This document shows, one piece after another, positions 17,209-25,474 of a stretch of 38,249 nucleotides of DNA. Both the position numbers and the translations under genes were made by a program. Below the pieces are notes generated by a model. The model was given only the letters and a program-made list of their open reading frames with translations. It ran no database searches and had not been told where the DNA came from. Source of the DNA: Bacteroidales bacterium UBA1195 (GTDB lineage Bacteria > Bacteroidota > Bacteroidia > Bacteroidales > WCHB1-69); NCBI GenBank assembly GCA_002309855.1, contig DBYD01000050.1, positions 30,483 through 68,731 of the forward strand, read 5' to 3'. Within the stretch, counting starts at the first letter, position 1. Every line of letters begins with the position of its first letter.

Positions 17209-18408
17209 ATGAAAAAAGTAATGATTATCGGAGCCGGCGGCGTTGGTGCCGTGGTGGCCCACAAATGCGCTTCCTTGCCGGAAGTGTTTGAAGACATCCT
17301 GTTAGCCAGCCGCACCAAGGAGAAATGTGACCGCATCGCCGCAGCCATCGGCAAGCCACACCTGCATACCGCACAGATTGACGCGGACGATGTGCCCGCA
17401 CTTGCCGCCCTCATCAGCGAATACAAGCCGGAAATCGTTATCAATGTGGCCCTGCCCTACCAGGATTTGCACATAATGGATGCCTGCCTGGCAACCCGCA
17501 CCAATTATCTGGACACAGCCAACTACGAGCCTCGTGACAAGGCCAAGTTCGAATACAGCTGGCAATGGGCCTACCAGGACCGGTTCAGGGAAGCCGGAAT
17601 CATGGCCGTCCTCGGCTGCGGATTCGACCCGGGTGTCTCCGGTGTATACACCGCATACGCCGCCAAGCACCATTTTGACGAGATGCACTACCTCGACATT
17701 GTCGACTGCAACGCCGGCGACCACGGCAAGGCATTCGCCACAAACTTCAACCCAGAAATCAACATACGGGAAATCACCCAGCACGGACGTTATTACGAAA
17801 ACGGCAAATGGGTTGAGACCGAACCGATGGAAATCCACAAGCCCATCAGCTACCCGAACATCGGCGAGCGTGAATCCTACCTGCTGTACCATGAGGAGCT
17901 GGAGTCCCTCACCAAGAATTTCCCCACAATCCGCCGGGCACGTTTCTGGATGACCTTCGGACAAAAATATATTAATGTATTAAATGTATTGCAGGAGGTG
18001 GGCATGACCTCAATCAAGCCTATCATGTACGAAGGGAAGGAGATTGTGCCGCTGCAGTTCCTGAAGGCTGTGCTGCCGGAACCCTCCACGCTCGGGGAGA
18101 ACTACAAGGGCGAGACCTCCATCGGATGCCAGATCCGCGGCATAAAGGACGGCAAGGACCGGACATGCTACATCTGGAACAACTGCAAACACGCCGAAGC
18201 ATACAGGGAGGTCGGAGCACAGGCTGTCTCCTACACCACCGGCGTACCGGCAATGATCGGTGCCAAGATGGTGATGACCGGAAAATGGGACGGCAAAGGG
18301 GTCTTCAATGTCGAGGAGTTCGATCCGGACCCATTCATGGATGACCTGAACCGCTATGGACTGCCATGGAACGAACAGATTGACGAAGTTTTACCGGTTG
18401 AGCAATAG
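17209..18408 (+). CDS. Carboxynorspermidine/carboxyspermidine dehydrogenase (saccharopine dehydrogenase family)
   Basis: A 399-residue cytoplasmic enzyme. The N-terminus has a Rossmann nucleotide site, GAGGVGAVVAHK at residues 8-19, and the family segments VINVALPYQDL, ANYEP and GCGFDPGVSG. It matches the saccharopine-dehydrogenase-like enzymes that condense aspartate semialdehyde with putrescine or diaminopropane, using NADPH, in the alternative spermidine/norspermidine pathway used by gut Bacteroidetes. The partner decarboxylase (NspC/CASDC) is not in this window. It heads a three-gene run with a HAD hydrolase and tatD; the HAD start lies 2 bases after its stop. The substrate chain length (spermidine or norspermidine) cannot be told from the sequence. 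Confidence 0.93.
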   Translation: MKKVMIIGAGGVGAVVAHKCASLPEVFEDILLASRTKEKCDRIAAAIGKPHLHTAQIDADDVPALAALISEYKPEIVINVALPYQDLHIMDACLATRTNYLDTANYEPRDKAKFEYSWQWAYQDRFREAGIMAVLGCGFDPGVSGVYTAYAAKHHFDEMHYLDIVDCNAGDHGKAFATNFNPEINIREITQHGRYYENGKWVETEPMEIHKPISYPNIGERESYLLYHEELESLTKNFPTIRRARFWMTFGQKYINVLNVLQEVGMTSIKPIMYEGKEIVPLQFLKAVLPEPSTLGENYKGETSIGCQIRGIKDGKDRTCYIWNNCKHAEAYREVGAQAVSYTTGVPAMIGAKMVMTGKWDGKGVFNVEEFDPDPFMDDLNRYGLPWNEQIDEVLPVEQ

Positions 18409-18409
18409 C

Positions 18410-19066
18410 ATGAACGAAAGGCTGCACCTGCATAAGGAAGGGCTCCCCATCAGAACTGTCATCTTCGATTTCGGCGGCGTACTGCTGAACCTGAACCCCG
18501 ACAAATGCCGGAAGGCCTTCCATGACCTCGGCATCCACCAGATTGAGGAGTTCATCGACCGATACCGCCCAAAAGGTCTTTTTTTCGAGGCCGAATGCGG
18601 CAACATCGGCCAGGAGACATTCATAAGCGAGCTTCAGAAACTGGCGCCCCGCCCCACCACACGGGAAGAGATCATCACCGCCTACACCTCGTTCCTTATC
18701 GAACTGCCTCCACAAAAGCTGGAGCTGATCCGCCGGCTGCACGGCAAATGCGAGGTCTTCCTGCTCAGCAATATCAACGAGCTGTGCTATAATTTCTGCA
18801 AGGAGAGATTCTTTGCACAACAAGGCTACCGTATGGAAGACTGCTTTAACCGGATGTACCTTTCATATCAGATGCGTATCTGCAAGCCGGATCCGGGCAT
18901 TTACGAAGCGATGCTTGCCGACTCCGGCCTGAATCCCTCCACCACCCTGTTTGTGGATGACAGCCGCGACAACACCGAAGTCGCGGACAGGTACGGCATA
19001 AACACATATCTGGCGCTTCCGGAAGAGGATTTCCGCCCGCTGTTCGAATATCTGCATCTCGTCTGA
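18410..19066 (+). CDS. HAD-superfamily hydrolase (YihX-like)
   Basis: The ATG at 18410 gives 218 residues; a longer frame from 18356 overlaps the upstream gene and adds no homologous sequence. HAD motifs are in order: motif I FDFGGVL near 20-26 (nucleophile Asp, with Gly where many phosphatases have a second Asp), motif II LSNINE with the Ser, motif III Lys in CKPDPGIYE, and motif IV VDDSRDN. This pattern fits the YihX/epoxide-hydrolase-N-like branch, which includes sugar-phosphate phosphatases. A small helical cap follows motif I. The natural substrate is unknown. It is translationally close to the upstream dehydrogenase and 12 nt before tatD. Confidence 0.9.
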   Translation: MNERLHLHKEGLPIRTVIFDFGGVLLNLNPDKCRKAFHDLGIHQIEEFIDRYRPKGLFFEAECGNIGQETFISELQKLAPRPTTREEIITAYTSFLIELPPQKLELIRRLHGKCEVFLLSNINELCYNFCKERFFAQQGYRMEDCFNRMYLSYQMRICKPDPGIYEAMLADSGLNPSTTLFVDDSRDNTEVADRYGINTYLALPEEDFRPLFEYLHLV

Positions 19067-19078
19067 CAACCCAAAGCC

Positions 19079-19846
19079 ATGATTTTTGCAGACACACATA
19101 CACATTTATATTTAAAAGAGTTCGATGAGGATCGCGAAGAGGTCTGGCAGCAGTGCCTCAAGGCAGGGGTGCGCCACCTGTTCCTTCCGAACATAGACCT
19201 TTCGAGCATACGTCCGATGCTAAATTTCTGCGCCTCGCACCCCGGATGCCACCCGATGATGGGGCTTCACCCCAGCGAAGTCGACGGACAATACAGGGAG
19301 ACCCTATCCATTATGCAGGAACAAATGGAAGGTGTGGATGTCTCCGCTATCGGGGAAATCGGTATGGACCTGTACTGGGACAAGAGCTACACGTCAGAAC
19401 AACAGCAGGCGCTTCATGACCAGCTTGAGATGTCCGTCACCCGGAAACTGCCTGCCATCATCCATTGCCGCAAGGCCTTTGCAGAGACATGGGAGGTGAT
19501 AAAAACCTTCCGCGAACCGTTAAAAGGCATTTTCCACTGCTTCGCCGGCGACACCGCACAGGCACAAAAGGTGATTGGAAAGGGATTCATGATTGGCGTG
19601 GGAGGCACTGTCACATACAAGAACTCCGGCATACAGGAGGTGGTGCGCAACATCCCGCTTGAACACATTGTGCTGGAGACAGACTCCCCCTTCCTGCCGC
19701 CGGTGCCGTTCCGCGGGCAACGCAACGCCAGTTACCACATTCCGATCATCGCACAAAAGGTGGCGGAGATAAAAAATATTCCCTTGGAAACCGTTGCTGA
19801 GGCAACAACAACCAACGCAAAAAGGCTGTTTGGCCTCGGCACATGA
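19079..19846 (+). CDS. tatD: TatD family metal-dependent hydrolase
   Basis: A 255-residue TIM-barrel hydrolase with the family's metal ligands: DTHTHL at residues 5-10, the Glu in GEIGMD, His in IIHCRKA, His in GIFHCFAG and Asp in LETDSPFLPP. TatD proteins act as 3'-5' DNA/RNA exonucleases in the cytoplasm; despite the name they are not needed for Tat export. The length is normal. It is the last gene of the dehydrogenase-HAD-tatD run, closed by the terminator at 19861. Confidence 0.95.
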   Translation: MIFADTHTHLYLKEFDEDREEVWQQCLKAGVRHLFLPNIDLSSIRPMLNFCASHPGCHPMMGLHPSEVDGQYRETLSIMQEQMEGVDVSAIGEIGMDLYWDKSYTSEQQQALHDQLEMSVTRKLPAIIHCRKAFAETWEVIKTFREPLKGIFHCFAGDTAQAQKVIGKGFMIGVGGTVTYKNSGIQEVVRNIPLEHIVLETDSPFLPPVPFRGQRNASYHIPIIAQKVAEIKNIPLETVAEATTTNAKRLFGLGT

Positions 19847-19860
19847 CACAAACATATCAG

Positions 19861-19895
19861 AAAATCAATTAGGAACCCCCTATTGATTTTTTTTT
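19861..19895 (+). terminator. Rho-independent terminator after tatD
   Basis: An 8-bp AAAATCAA/TTGATTTT stem (19861-19868 with 19883-19890), extended by TAGG/CCTA past a bulged T, is followed by a run of T to 19895. Confidence 0.75.
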
Positions 19896-19928
19896 GTGGA
19901 AAAAGCCGATTTGTATTGGGATTATGGC

Positions 19929-19936
19929 TACTTTTG
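19929..19936 (+). promoter_or_regulatory. -7 element for tRNA-Ser (and probably the exb operon)
   Basis: TACTTTTG matches TAnnTTTG, with a TTTG at 19910 as a possible, slightly close -33. A GGCC/GGCC hairpin (19949-19964) would sit in the tRNA leader. Confidence 0.6.
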
Positions 19937-19975
19937 CATATTCTTTTTGGCCGGAGGAAAGGCCGGAAAGGTTCA

Positions 19976-20066
19976 GGAGAGGTGTCCGAGTGGTCGAAGG
20001 AGCACGCCTGGAAAGTGTGTAAGTGCCAAAAGCGCTTCCAGGGTTCGAATCCCTGTCTCTCCGCCA
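19976..20066 (+). tRNA. tRNA-Ser (anticodon GGA), CCA encoded
   Basis: The 88-nt body runs from the GGAGAGG acceptor strand to the G discriminator at 20063, and CCA is encoded at 20064-20066. The acceptor stem pairs with TCTCTCC (one G-U). The anticodon stem CACGC/GTGTG frames the loop CTGGAAA with anticodon GGA, reading UCC/UCU. The long variable arm is that of a class II serine tRNA, and the T arm has the GGTTCGAATCC core. The exbB start codon lies only 58 nt downstream with no terminator or -7 element between. Confidence 0.97.
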
Positions 20067-20124
20067 TCATCAAGTAAAATTTTACGTATTCAGTTAATTA
20101 ACGAAATTAAACCTAAACAGCGTT

Positions 20125-20937
20125 ATGAAGAAATTAATTGCATTATTTGCGATCGCAGGTTGCTTAACCTTCGGAATGTCCAATGTGGTGATGGCACAGG
20201 AGCAGAATGCTCCCGCCAACGATGCGGAACAGGTGGATGCGGAAGAGGAAGATAAGGCCGCAGCCGCTGAAGCTGCCACAACTGAAGAGGAAGTGGTTGA
20301 AGTTTCAAAACCCTTCAACCAAGTTTTGAAAGACAAATTCATCGAGGGAGGTCCCGGATGGATGACCCCCATCCTGATTGTCCTTATCCTGGGTCTGGCT
20401 CTCGTTATTGAGCGCACCATCTACCTGAACCTCGCCACGACCAACACAAAGAAACTGCTTGAGGATCTGGAAGCTGCCATTTCCACCGGTGATGTGGAGA
20501 AGGCCAAGGATGTATGCCGCAACACCCGCGGACCTGTTGCAAGTGTCTTCTACCAGGGATTGCTCCGCTACAACAACAACATTGACGATATCGAGAAGGC
20601 GGTTGTTTCCTATGGTGGCGTGCAGACGGCACGGCTTGAGACCAACATGTCCTGGCTGGCCTTCTGTATCGCAGTGGCCCCCTCGTTGGGATTCTTGGGC
20701 ACTGTTGTCGGTATGGTGCAGGCATTTGATAACATCGAAAAAGAGGGTGACATCTCCCCGACCATTGTGGCTGGCGGTATGAAAGTGGCTCTGATCACCA
20801 CCGTGACCGGTCTGATTGTGGCCATTATCCTCCAAGTCTTCTATTCCTACCTCATTGCCAAGGTGGACAGCCTGATGAACGACATGGAAGACTCCACCAT
20901 CACCTTCATGGACATTGTTGTAAAATATAAAAAATAA
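20125..20937 (+). CDS. exbB: ExbB/TolQ/MotA-family proton channel
   Basis: A 270-residue inner-membrane protein with three helices typical of ExbB. It opens with a cleavable signal peptide (cut after V-M-A at about 24), then an acidic Ala/Glu-rich stretch to about 62; this extra N-terminal region is usual for Bacteroidetes ExbB but absent in Escherichia coli. The first core helix is at about 75-95. The second and third, with the conserved LGFLGTVVGM and KVALITTVTGL segments, are at about 190-245. With ExbD it forms the proton-driven motor that powers TonB-dependent uptake, or a Tol-like process. It is the first protein gene of an exbB-small membrane protein-exbD-exbD operon, directly behind tRNA-Ser. 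Confidence 0.94.
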   Translation: MKKLIALFAIAGCLTFGMSNVVMAQEQNAPANDAEQVDAEEEDKAAAAEAATTEEEVVEVSKPFNQVLKDKFIEGGPGWMTPILIVLILGLALVIERTIYLNLATTNTKKLLEDLEAAISTGDVEKAKDVCRNTRGPVASVFYQGLLRYNNNIDDIEKAVVSYGGVQTARLETNMSWLAFCIAVAPSLGFLGTVVGMVQAFDNIEKEGDISPTIVAGGMKVALITTVTGLIVAIILQVFYSYLIAKVDSLMNDMEDSTITFMDIVVKYKK

Positions 20938-20999
20938 CTGAAGGCTTGAATTACAAGGCTTTTTGTTAACTAAAGTTTCACACTTTAATTTTTACAACC

Positions 21000-21434
21000 A
21001 TGGAAAAGACAAAAAAAGTAAGAACCATCTGCAACATTGCCCTGCTGGTGGTGGGTGTGCTGGCCGCATTGGCCTGCCTCATCTTCGCCATGGGCGACCA
21101 AAAGAGCACCGGCGCGCTGGATTTCAGCATGACCTTGATGTACATAATGATAGGTATTGCCATTGCCCTGATTCTCTTCTTCCTGATCATGCAGGTGATT
21201 TCCGACCGGAAAAAGATGATCCGGTTCGGCCTGCTGCTGCTGATTGCCGTAGGTGTGGTGCTGGTCGCCTACCTTGCCGCCAGTTCGCAGCTCACGGAAA
21301 AAGCGATAAAATTGGAAATCAGCCAAGGCGTTTTCAAATGGTCCGGTGCGCTGATCAACATGGCCTATATTCTGCTGGGCGGTGTAATTGTCGCCTTCTT
21401 CGGTACCATCATATACTCCAAACTTAAAAAATAA
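21000..21434 (+). CDS. Small four-helix membrane protein between exbB and exbD
   Basis: A 144-residue, strongly hydrophobic protein with helices at about 10-30, 43-66, 72-92 and 115-138 and short charged loops, ending in a Lys-rich tail. I recognise no catalytic motif. Similar small proteins occur between exbB and exbD in other Bacteroidetes operons and are annotated only as hypothetical. It lies 62 nt after exbB and 6 nt before the first exbD, so it is made with the motor and is a good candidate accessory subunit. The motor link is inferred from position alone. Confidence 0.85.
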   Translation: MEKTKKVRTICNIALLVVGVLAALACLIFAMGDQKSTGALDFSMTLMYIMIGIAIALILFFLIMQVISDRKKMIRFGLLLLIAVGVVLVAYLAASSQLTEKAIKLEISQGVFKWSGALINMAYILLGGVIVAFFGTIIYSKLKK

Positions 21435-21440
21435 GACACC

Positions 21441-22022
21441 ATGGCAAGAGGAAAAACACCGGGATTGAACACGGGTTCCATGTCAGACATCTCATTTCTG
21501 CTGCTGACCTTCTTCCTGCTGACCTCTTCCATAAACACGGACCAGGGTATCCAACGCAAGCTGCCGCCCCCACTGATCGCACAGGGGGATGACATCCAGA
21601 TGCACAAACGTAACGTGCTGGTCGTGTTGGTCAACATGAATGACCAGATTATGGTCAACAGTGAATTCCTGCCAGATGTCAACATGCTGAAAGAAAAAAC
21701 AAAAGAATTCATTTCCAACCCCAGCGGGGATTTAAACCTTTCTGACAAGAAGCAGCTTTATGTCCAGGAACTGGGTACGGAGGAGACCGTTTCCAAAGGG
21801 GTGGTTTCCCTGCAAAACGACCGGGGAACCTCCTATGAAATGTATATTGCAGTACAAAACCAGCTGACTGCCGCATTCAACGAATTGAGGGACGAATTTT
21901 CCAACGCACGTTTCGGAAAACCCTTCAACAACCTGAACAACATTCAGCGGAAAGGTGTGCAAAAGGTAATCCCCATCAACATTTCGGAAGCGGAACCTGT
22001 TAATTATGGAGGAAACAAATAA
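21441..22022 (+). CDS. exbD: ExbD/TolR family protein (first copy)
   Basis: A 193-residue protein with a short cytoplasmic N-terminus, one membrane helix (about 14-35) carrying the essential protonatable Asp16 (SMSDISFLL), and a periplasmic domain of about 155 residues. It is longer than Escherichia coli ExbD (141), the extra length being in the periplasmic part. The next exbD starts inside its stop codon (TAATG, 1-base overlap), so the two copies are translationally coupled and probably made in fixed ratio. The two differ in length and periplasmic sequence, suggesting a mixed ExbD pair around one ExbB pentamer. Confidence 0.93.
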   Translation: MARGKTPGLNTGSMSDISFLLLTFFLLTSSINTDQGIQRKLPPPLIAQGDDIQMHKRNVLVVLVNMNDQIMVNSEFLPDVNMLKEKTKEFISNPSGDLNLSDKKQLYVQELGTEETVSKGVVSLQNDRGTSYEMYIAVQNQLTAAFNELRDEFSNARFGKPFNNLNNIQRKGVQKVIPINISEAEPVNYGGNK

Positions 22023-22486
22023 TGGGTAGGTTTAAAAAAGAGGTCAGCAAATCGACTCCTGACCTGAACATGGGTTCCATGTCAGACATTATCTTCATGT
22101 TCCTGTTCTTCTTCATGGTAATCACAACCATGCGCGAATCCACCCTGTTTGTTAACATCCGGTTGCCAAAGGCGACGGAGGTGCAGAAACTGGACAAGAA
22201 ATCCCTGGTTGCAAACATCAACATCGGTGAACCCAACAAGAACTATGTGGCCAAATTGGGACATGAACCCCGTATCCAATTGAACGACCAGTTTGCGGAA
22301 GTGAACGACATCGCCCAGTTCGTGATGACGGAAAAGATGAGCCGCGATGAGGCATACCGCAACAAAATCACATGGTCCCTGAAAGTGGATAAAAAGGTGA
22401 AGATGGGTATTGTGACGGATGTCAAACAGGAACTGCGTCTTTCAAATGCTTTTAAAGTAAACTATTCCAGTACGAAAACGAAATAA
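22022..22486 (+). CDS. exbD: ExbD/TolR family protein (second copy)
   Basis: A 154-residue protein built like the first copy: a short basic N-terminus, one helix (about 20-40) with the essential Asp22 (SMSDIIFMF) and a periplasmic domain. The periplasmic part is shorter than in the first copy and largely different in sequence, so this is not a recent duplication. It overlaps the first copy by one base and ends 24 nt before a strong terminator, closing the operon. Confidence 0.93.
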   Translation: MGRFKKEVSKSTPDLNMGSMSDIIFMFLFFFMVITTMRESTLFVNIRLPKATEVQKLDKKSLVANINIGEPNKNYVAKLGHEPRIQLNDQFAEVNDIAQFVMTEKMSRDEAYRNKITWSLKVDKKVKMGIVTDVKQELRLSNAFKVNYSSTKTK

Positions 22487-22510
22487 TCCCTACGATTGGG
22501 AGAGATTTTT

Positions 22511-22538
22511 ACACCGGCATCCAGCCGGTGTTTTTTTT
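22511..22538 (+). terminator. Rho-independent terminator of the exb operon
   Basis: A perfect 8-bp stem, ACACCGGC/GCCGGTGT (22511-22518 with 22524-22531), with a 5-nt loop is followed by a run of eight T. Confidence 0.9.
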
Positions 22539-22630
22539 ATATTACCATCACCCATAAAAGTACTCTTTACAAACATTTTCATGTTTATAAATCATTGCAT
22601 CGGAAGAGAGAAAGCTCTTTCCTTTATCAT

Positions 22631-22638
22631 TAATTTTG
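22631..22638 (+). promoter_or_regulatory. -7 element for the ftsK operon
   Basis: TAATTTTG matches TAnnTTTG, 88 nt before the ATG at 22727. The rest of the 240-bp gap holds the exb terminator and AT-rich leader; I see no gene in it. Confidence 0.5.
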
Positions 22639-22726
22639 TAAAAGGCTTCCCTTGCAAAAGGAGAGAATTTGTAATATTTAACAATATCAACAGTTTAAGC
22701 ATAATAAACAAAGGATTGGGAACGAT

Positions 22727-25435
22727 ATGGCCAACCATTACATTCAAAACAGGCAGGTGATTGCGGATAAAAAAAAGAAAAAAGGGAAACGCAAAGCTGC
22801 AGGAAAAGGACAGGTGTCCAATGGAAAAACAAGGGAGAAAGCAACGGCAACATCCTGGATACACAACCGGAACGTGCAAGTCATTACAGGATGGTTCCTG
22901 CTGTTTTTCACCATTTTTCTCTTTGTCGCCTTTTGTTCTTTCTTCAACACGCACGCTGAAGACCTCACAATCGCCAACAGCAATCTTTTCAAAACCCTGC
23001 ACGAAGGAAGTGCCAGCACAGAAATCGGCAACAAAATGGGCATCCTGGGCCTTTATCTCTCCTTCCTGTTCATCCGGTACGGTTTCGGCATCGCCTCGTT
23101 CGGCTTCCTTTTCCTGTTTTTTCTCTGGAGCGTATACCTGATATGGGAAAAAAGCCTGCTCCCCCTTTTCAAATCATTCATGGGGGCATGCCTCAGCATA
23201 ATCTGGTTCTCCCTGCTGCTCGGATGGGCTTTCGGCAAAAACTCCAGGACAGACTGGCTGGGCGGGAACATCGGCAACACGCTCAGCGAGCAGTTAGTGA
23301 CCATAATGGGGCAGATTGGTTTTCTGCTGCTGCTGATTTTCATCGCCATTGTAATTCTGGTCATCTTCTTCCGCATGACCTTCAGCCGCCAGCATACATC
23401 CGAAGAGAATCAGGAAGAGGAGACCCCGGATGAAACCACAGATGAAATTATCAAGCCCCAAAAACCGGGGTTGGCGGCACGTGTGATCAGCCGTATTAGG
23501 AAAAAAAGGGAGAAGGCAAGGGAAAAGGCATTGGAAAAAGAACCTCAAGACCCATTCAAAGGCCCCAAGCACATTGACCACACATATCCTCCGAAAACAG
23601 AACCTGCAGCTCCTGAAACGCCTTCGACAACACCCATTGAAGAAAAAAAGCCGGAGACGACCGTCACTGAAAAAACAATCGGACCCGCCCCCACCCAACC
23701 GACCGTAATAAAGGTAACCGAAATGCCAAAAGAGGCAGTGGCAACCGAAGGAGAGAAAATAACGGATGAGACAGTTGAAACAGATGAAACGGATATATTT
23801 GAAACAGAGGTCGAAACTGATGGGGACGATAATTTGACGGAAGGGACGGCAAAACCACAACGCCCCGGTCCGGATGCAACCGATGAAGAGAAGGAAAGGT
23901 ATCTGGCCTCCCTCCCGCCGCTTGACCCCAGGGATGAACTGATCCACTACCAGTTCCCGAATCCGGATCTGCTGGAAGCCTATACCAACGCCAGCCGTTC
24001 CGAAGAGGAGCGGGAACTGGAAATCATGAACAACAAGGTCCGCATCAAGAAAATCCTCTCCAACTTCGGGGTGGAAATCCAATCCATCAGTGCGATTGAG
24101 GGACCTACCGTAACCATGTACGAAATCGTGCCGGCACCCGGAGTGCGCATCAGCAAAATCAAAAACTTGGAGGATGACATAGCGTTAAGCGTGGCAGCCA
24201 TCGGCATCCGCATCATCGCCCCAATACCTGGCAAAGGGACTGTCGGCATAGAGGTGCCCAACTCCCAGCCCAAGATTGTGCCGATGCGTGACATGGTCAC
24301 CTCAGAAAAATTCCTCAACGCAAAAAAGATGGCCCTCCCCATCGCGATAGGACGCACCATCTCCAACGAAGTGTTTGTCTTTGACCTTGCCAAAACACCG
24401 CATGTGCTGATGGCAGGCGCCACCGGACAGGGAAAATCGGTGGGACTGAACGCCGTGCTGACCTCCCTGCTCTACTACAAGCATCCTGCCGAGCTGAAAC
24501 TTGTTCTTGTAGACCCCAAAAAGGTGGAACTTACACTGTATTCTAAAATCGAGCGGCACTATCTGGCCAAACTGCCGGATGCGGCCGATGCCATCATCAC
24601 CGACACCTCCCAGGTGGTCCGTACCCTCAACTCGCTCTGCATCGAAATGGATAACCGCTACGAGCTGCTCAAGAAGGCACAATGCCGCAACATCATTGAA
24701 TACAATGAAAAATACATTTCCCGCCACCTAAATCCAGAACACGGACATCATTTTCTCCCATACATTGTCCTGATTTTTGATGAGTTCGCTGACTGCATCA
24801 TGACGGCCGGACGGGAGGTGGAATCGCCCGTGGCACGTCTGGCCCAACTGGCGCGCGCCATCGGCATACATCTGATTGTGGCCACCCAGCGTCCCTCCGT
24901 CAACATCATTACAGGTGTAATCAAGGCCAATTTCCCCGCCCGCATCGCCTTCAGGGTCTCATCCAGCGTGGACTCCCGCACAATCCTTGACACCAGCGGC
25001 GCAGAACGTCTGATAGGCAAAGGCGACATGCTCATCTCCCTTGGCGGTGAAGTGACCCGGATCCAATGCGCACTGGTGGACACTCCGGAAATCGAGCGAA
25101 TCTGCGAATACATTGGGGAACAGCATGCCTTCATAAACGCCTACCTGCTGCCGGAAGTGCCGGAAGACACCGAAGGTGACGTGCAGACATCGGACGACGG
25201 GGAGATTGACGGCTGCTTCGCCGATGCCGCCCGCATCGTGGTTCAGACCGGACACGGCTCCACCTCATTGCTGCAACGGAAGCTGAAATTGGGCTACAAC
25301 CGCGCAGGACGCGTGATGGACCAGCTGGAGCGTGAGGGCATCGTTGGCGCCTTTGAGGGCAGCAAAGCCCGCGAAGTGATTGTCAAGGACCCCGCCATTT
25401 TAGAAAATAAGTTAAAAGAGATGGGTTTGGCCTGA
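22727..25435 (+). CDS. ftsK: FtsK/SpoIIIE DNA translocase
   Basis: A 902-residue cell-division DNA pump. A very basic first 30 residues precede four membrane helices (about 50-220). A long hydrophilic linker (about 225-400), rich in Glu, Thr, Pro and Lys, leads to the motor: the alpha domain, then the RecA-like beta domain with Walker A GATGQGKS at 564-571 and Walker B ending in Asp685-Glu686. The C-terminal gamma domain (about 830-895, with SLLQRKLKLGYNRA and the winged-helix VGAFEGSK) reads the orienting sequences on the chromosome and contacts XerD. FtsK clears DNA from the septum and activates dimer resolution. It heads an operon with the LolA-like and TamL genes, and the frame is intact. 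Confidence 0.96.
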   Translation: MANHYIQNRQVIADKKKKKGKRKAAGKGQVSNGKTREKATATSWIHNRNVQVITGWFLLFFTIFLFVAFCSFFNTHAEDLTIANSNLFKTLHEGSASTEIGNKMGILGLYLSFLFIRYGFGIASFGFLFLFFLWSVYLIWEKSLLPLFKSFMGACLSIIWFSLLLGWAFGKNSRTDWLGGNIGNTLSEQLVTIMGQIGFLLLLIFIAIVILVIFFRMTFSRQHTSEENQEEETPDETTDEIIKPQKPGLAARVISRIRKKREKAREKALEKEPQDPFKGPKHIDHTYPPKTEPAAPETPSTTPIEEKKPETTVTEKTIGPAPTQPTVIKVTEMPKEAVATEGEKITDETVETDETDIFETEVETDGDDNLTEGTAKPQRPGPDATDEEKERYLASLPPLDPRDELIHYQFPNPDLLEAYTNASRSEEERELEIMNNKVRIKKILSNFGVEIQSISAIEGPTVTMYEIVPAPGVRISKIKNLEDDIALSVAAIGIRIIAPIPGKGTVGIEVPNSQPKIVPMRDMVTSEKFLNAKKMALPIAIGRTISNEVFVFDLAKTPHVLMAGATGQGKSVGLNAVLTSLLYYKHPAELKLVLVDPKKVELTLYSKIERHYLAKLPDAADAIITDTSQVVRTLNSLCIEMDNRYELLKKAQCRNIIEYNEKYISRHLNPEHGHHFLPYIVLIFDEFADCIMTAGREVESPVARLAQLARAIGIHLIVATQRPSVNIITGVIKANFPARIAFRVSSSVDSRTILDTSGAERLIGKGDMLISLGGEVTRIQCALVDTPEIERICEYIGEQHAFINAYLLPEVPEDTEGDVQTSDDGEIDGCFADAARIVVQTGHGSTSLLQRKLKLGYNRAGRVMDQLEREGIVGAFEGSKAREVIVKDPAILENKLKEMGLA

Positions 25436-25474
25436 TATATGCACTATCTACTGCAAAACATAACTCCATTTGCC

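Noticed and set aside
20938..20999. Possible attenuator hairpin between exbB and the small membrane protein gene
   Set aside because: The GGCTTG/CAAGGC pairing needs a bulge and is short; the two copies of AAGGCTT are a direct repeat, not an inverted one.
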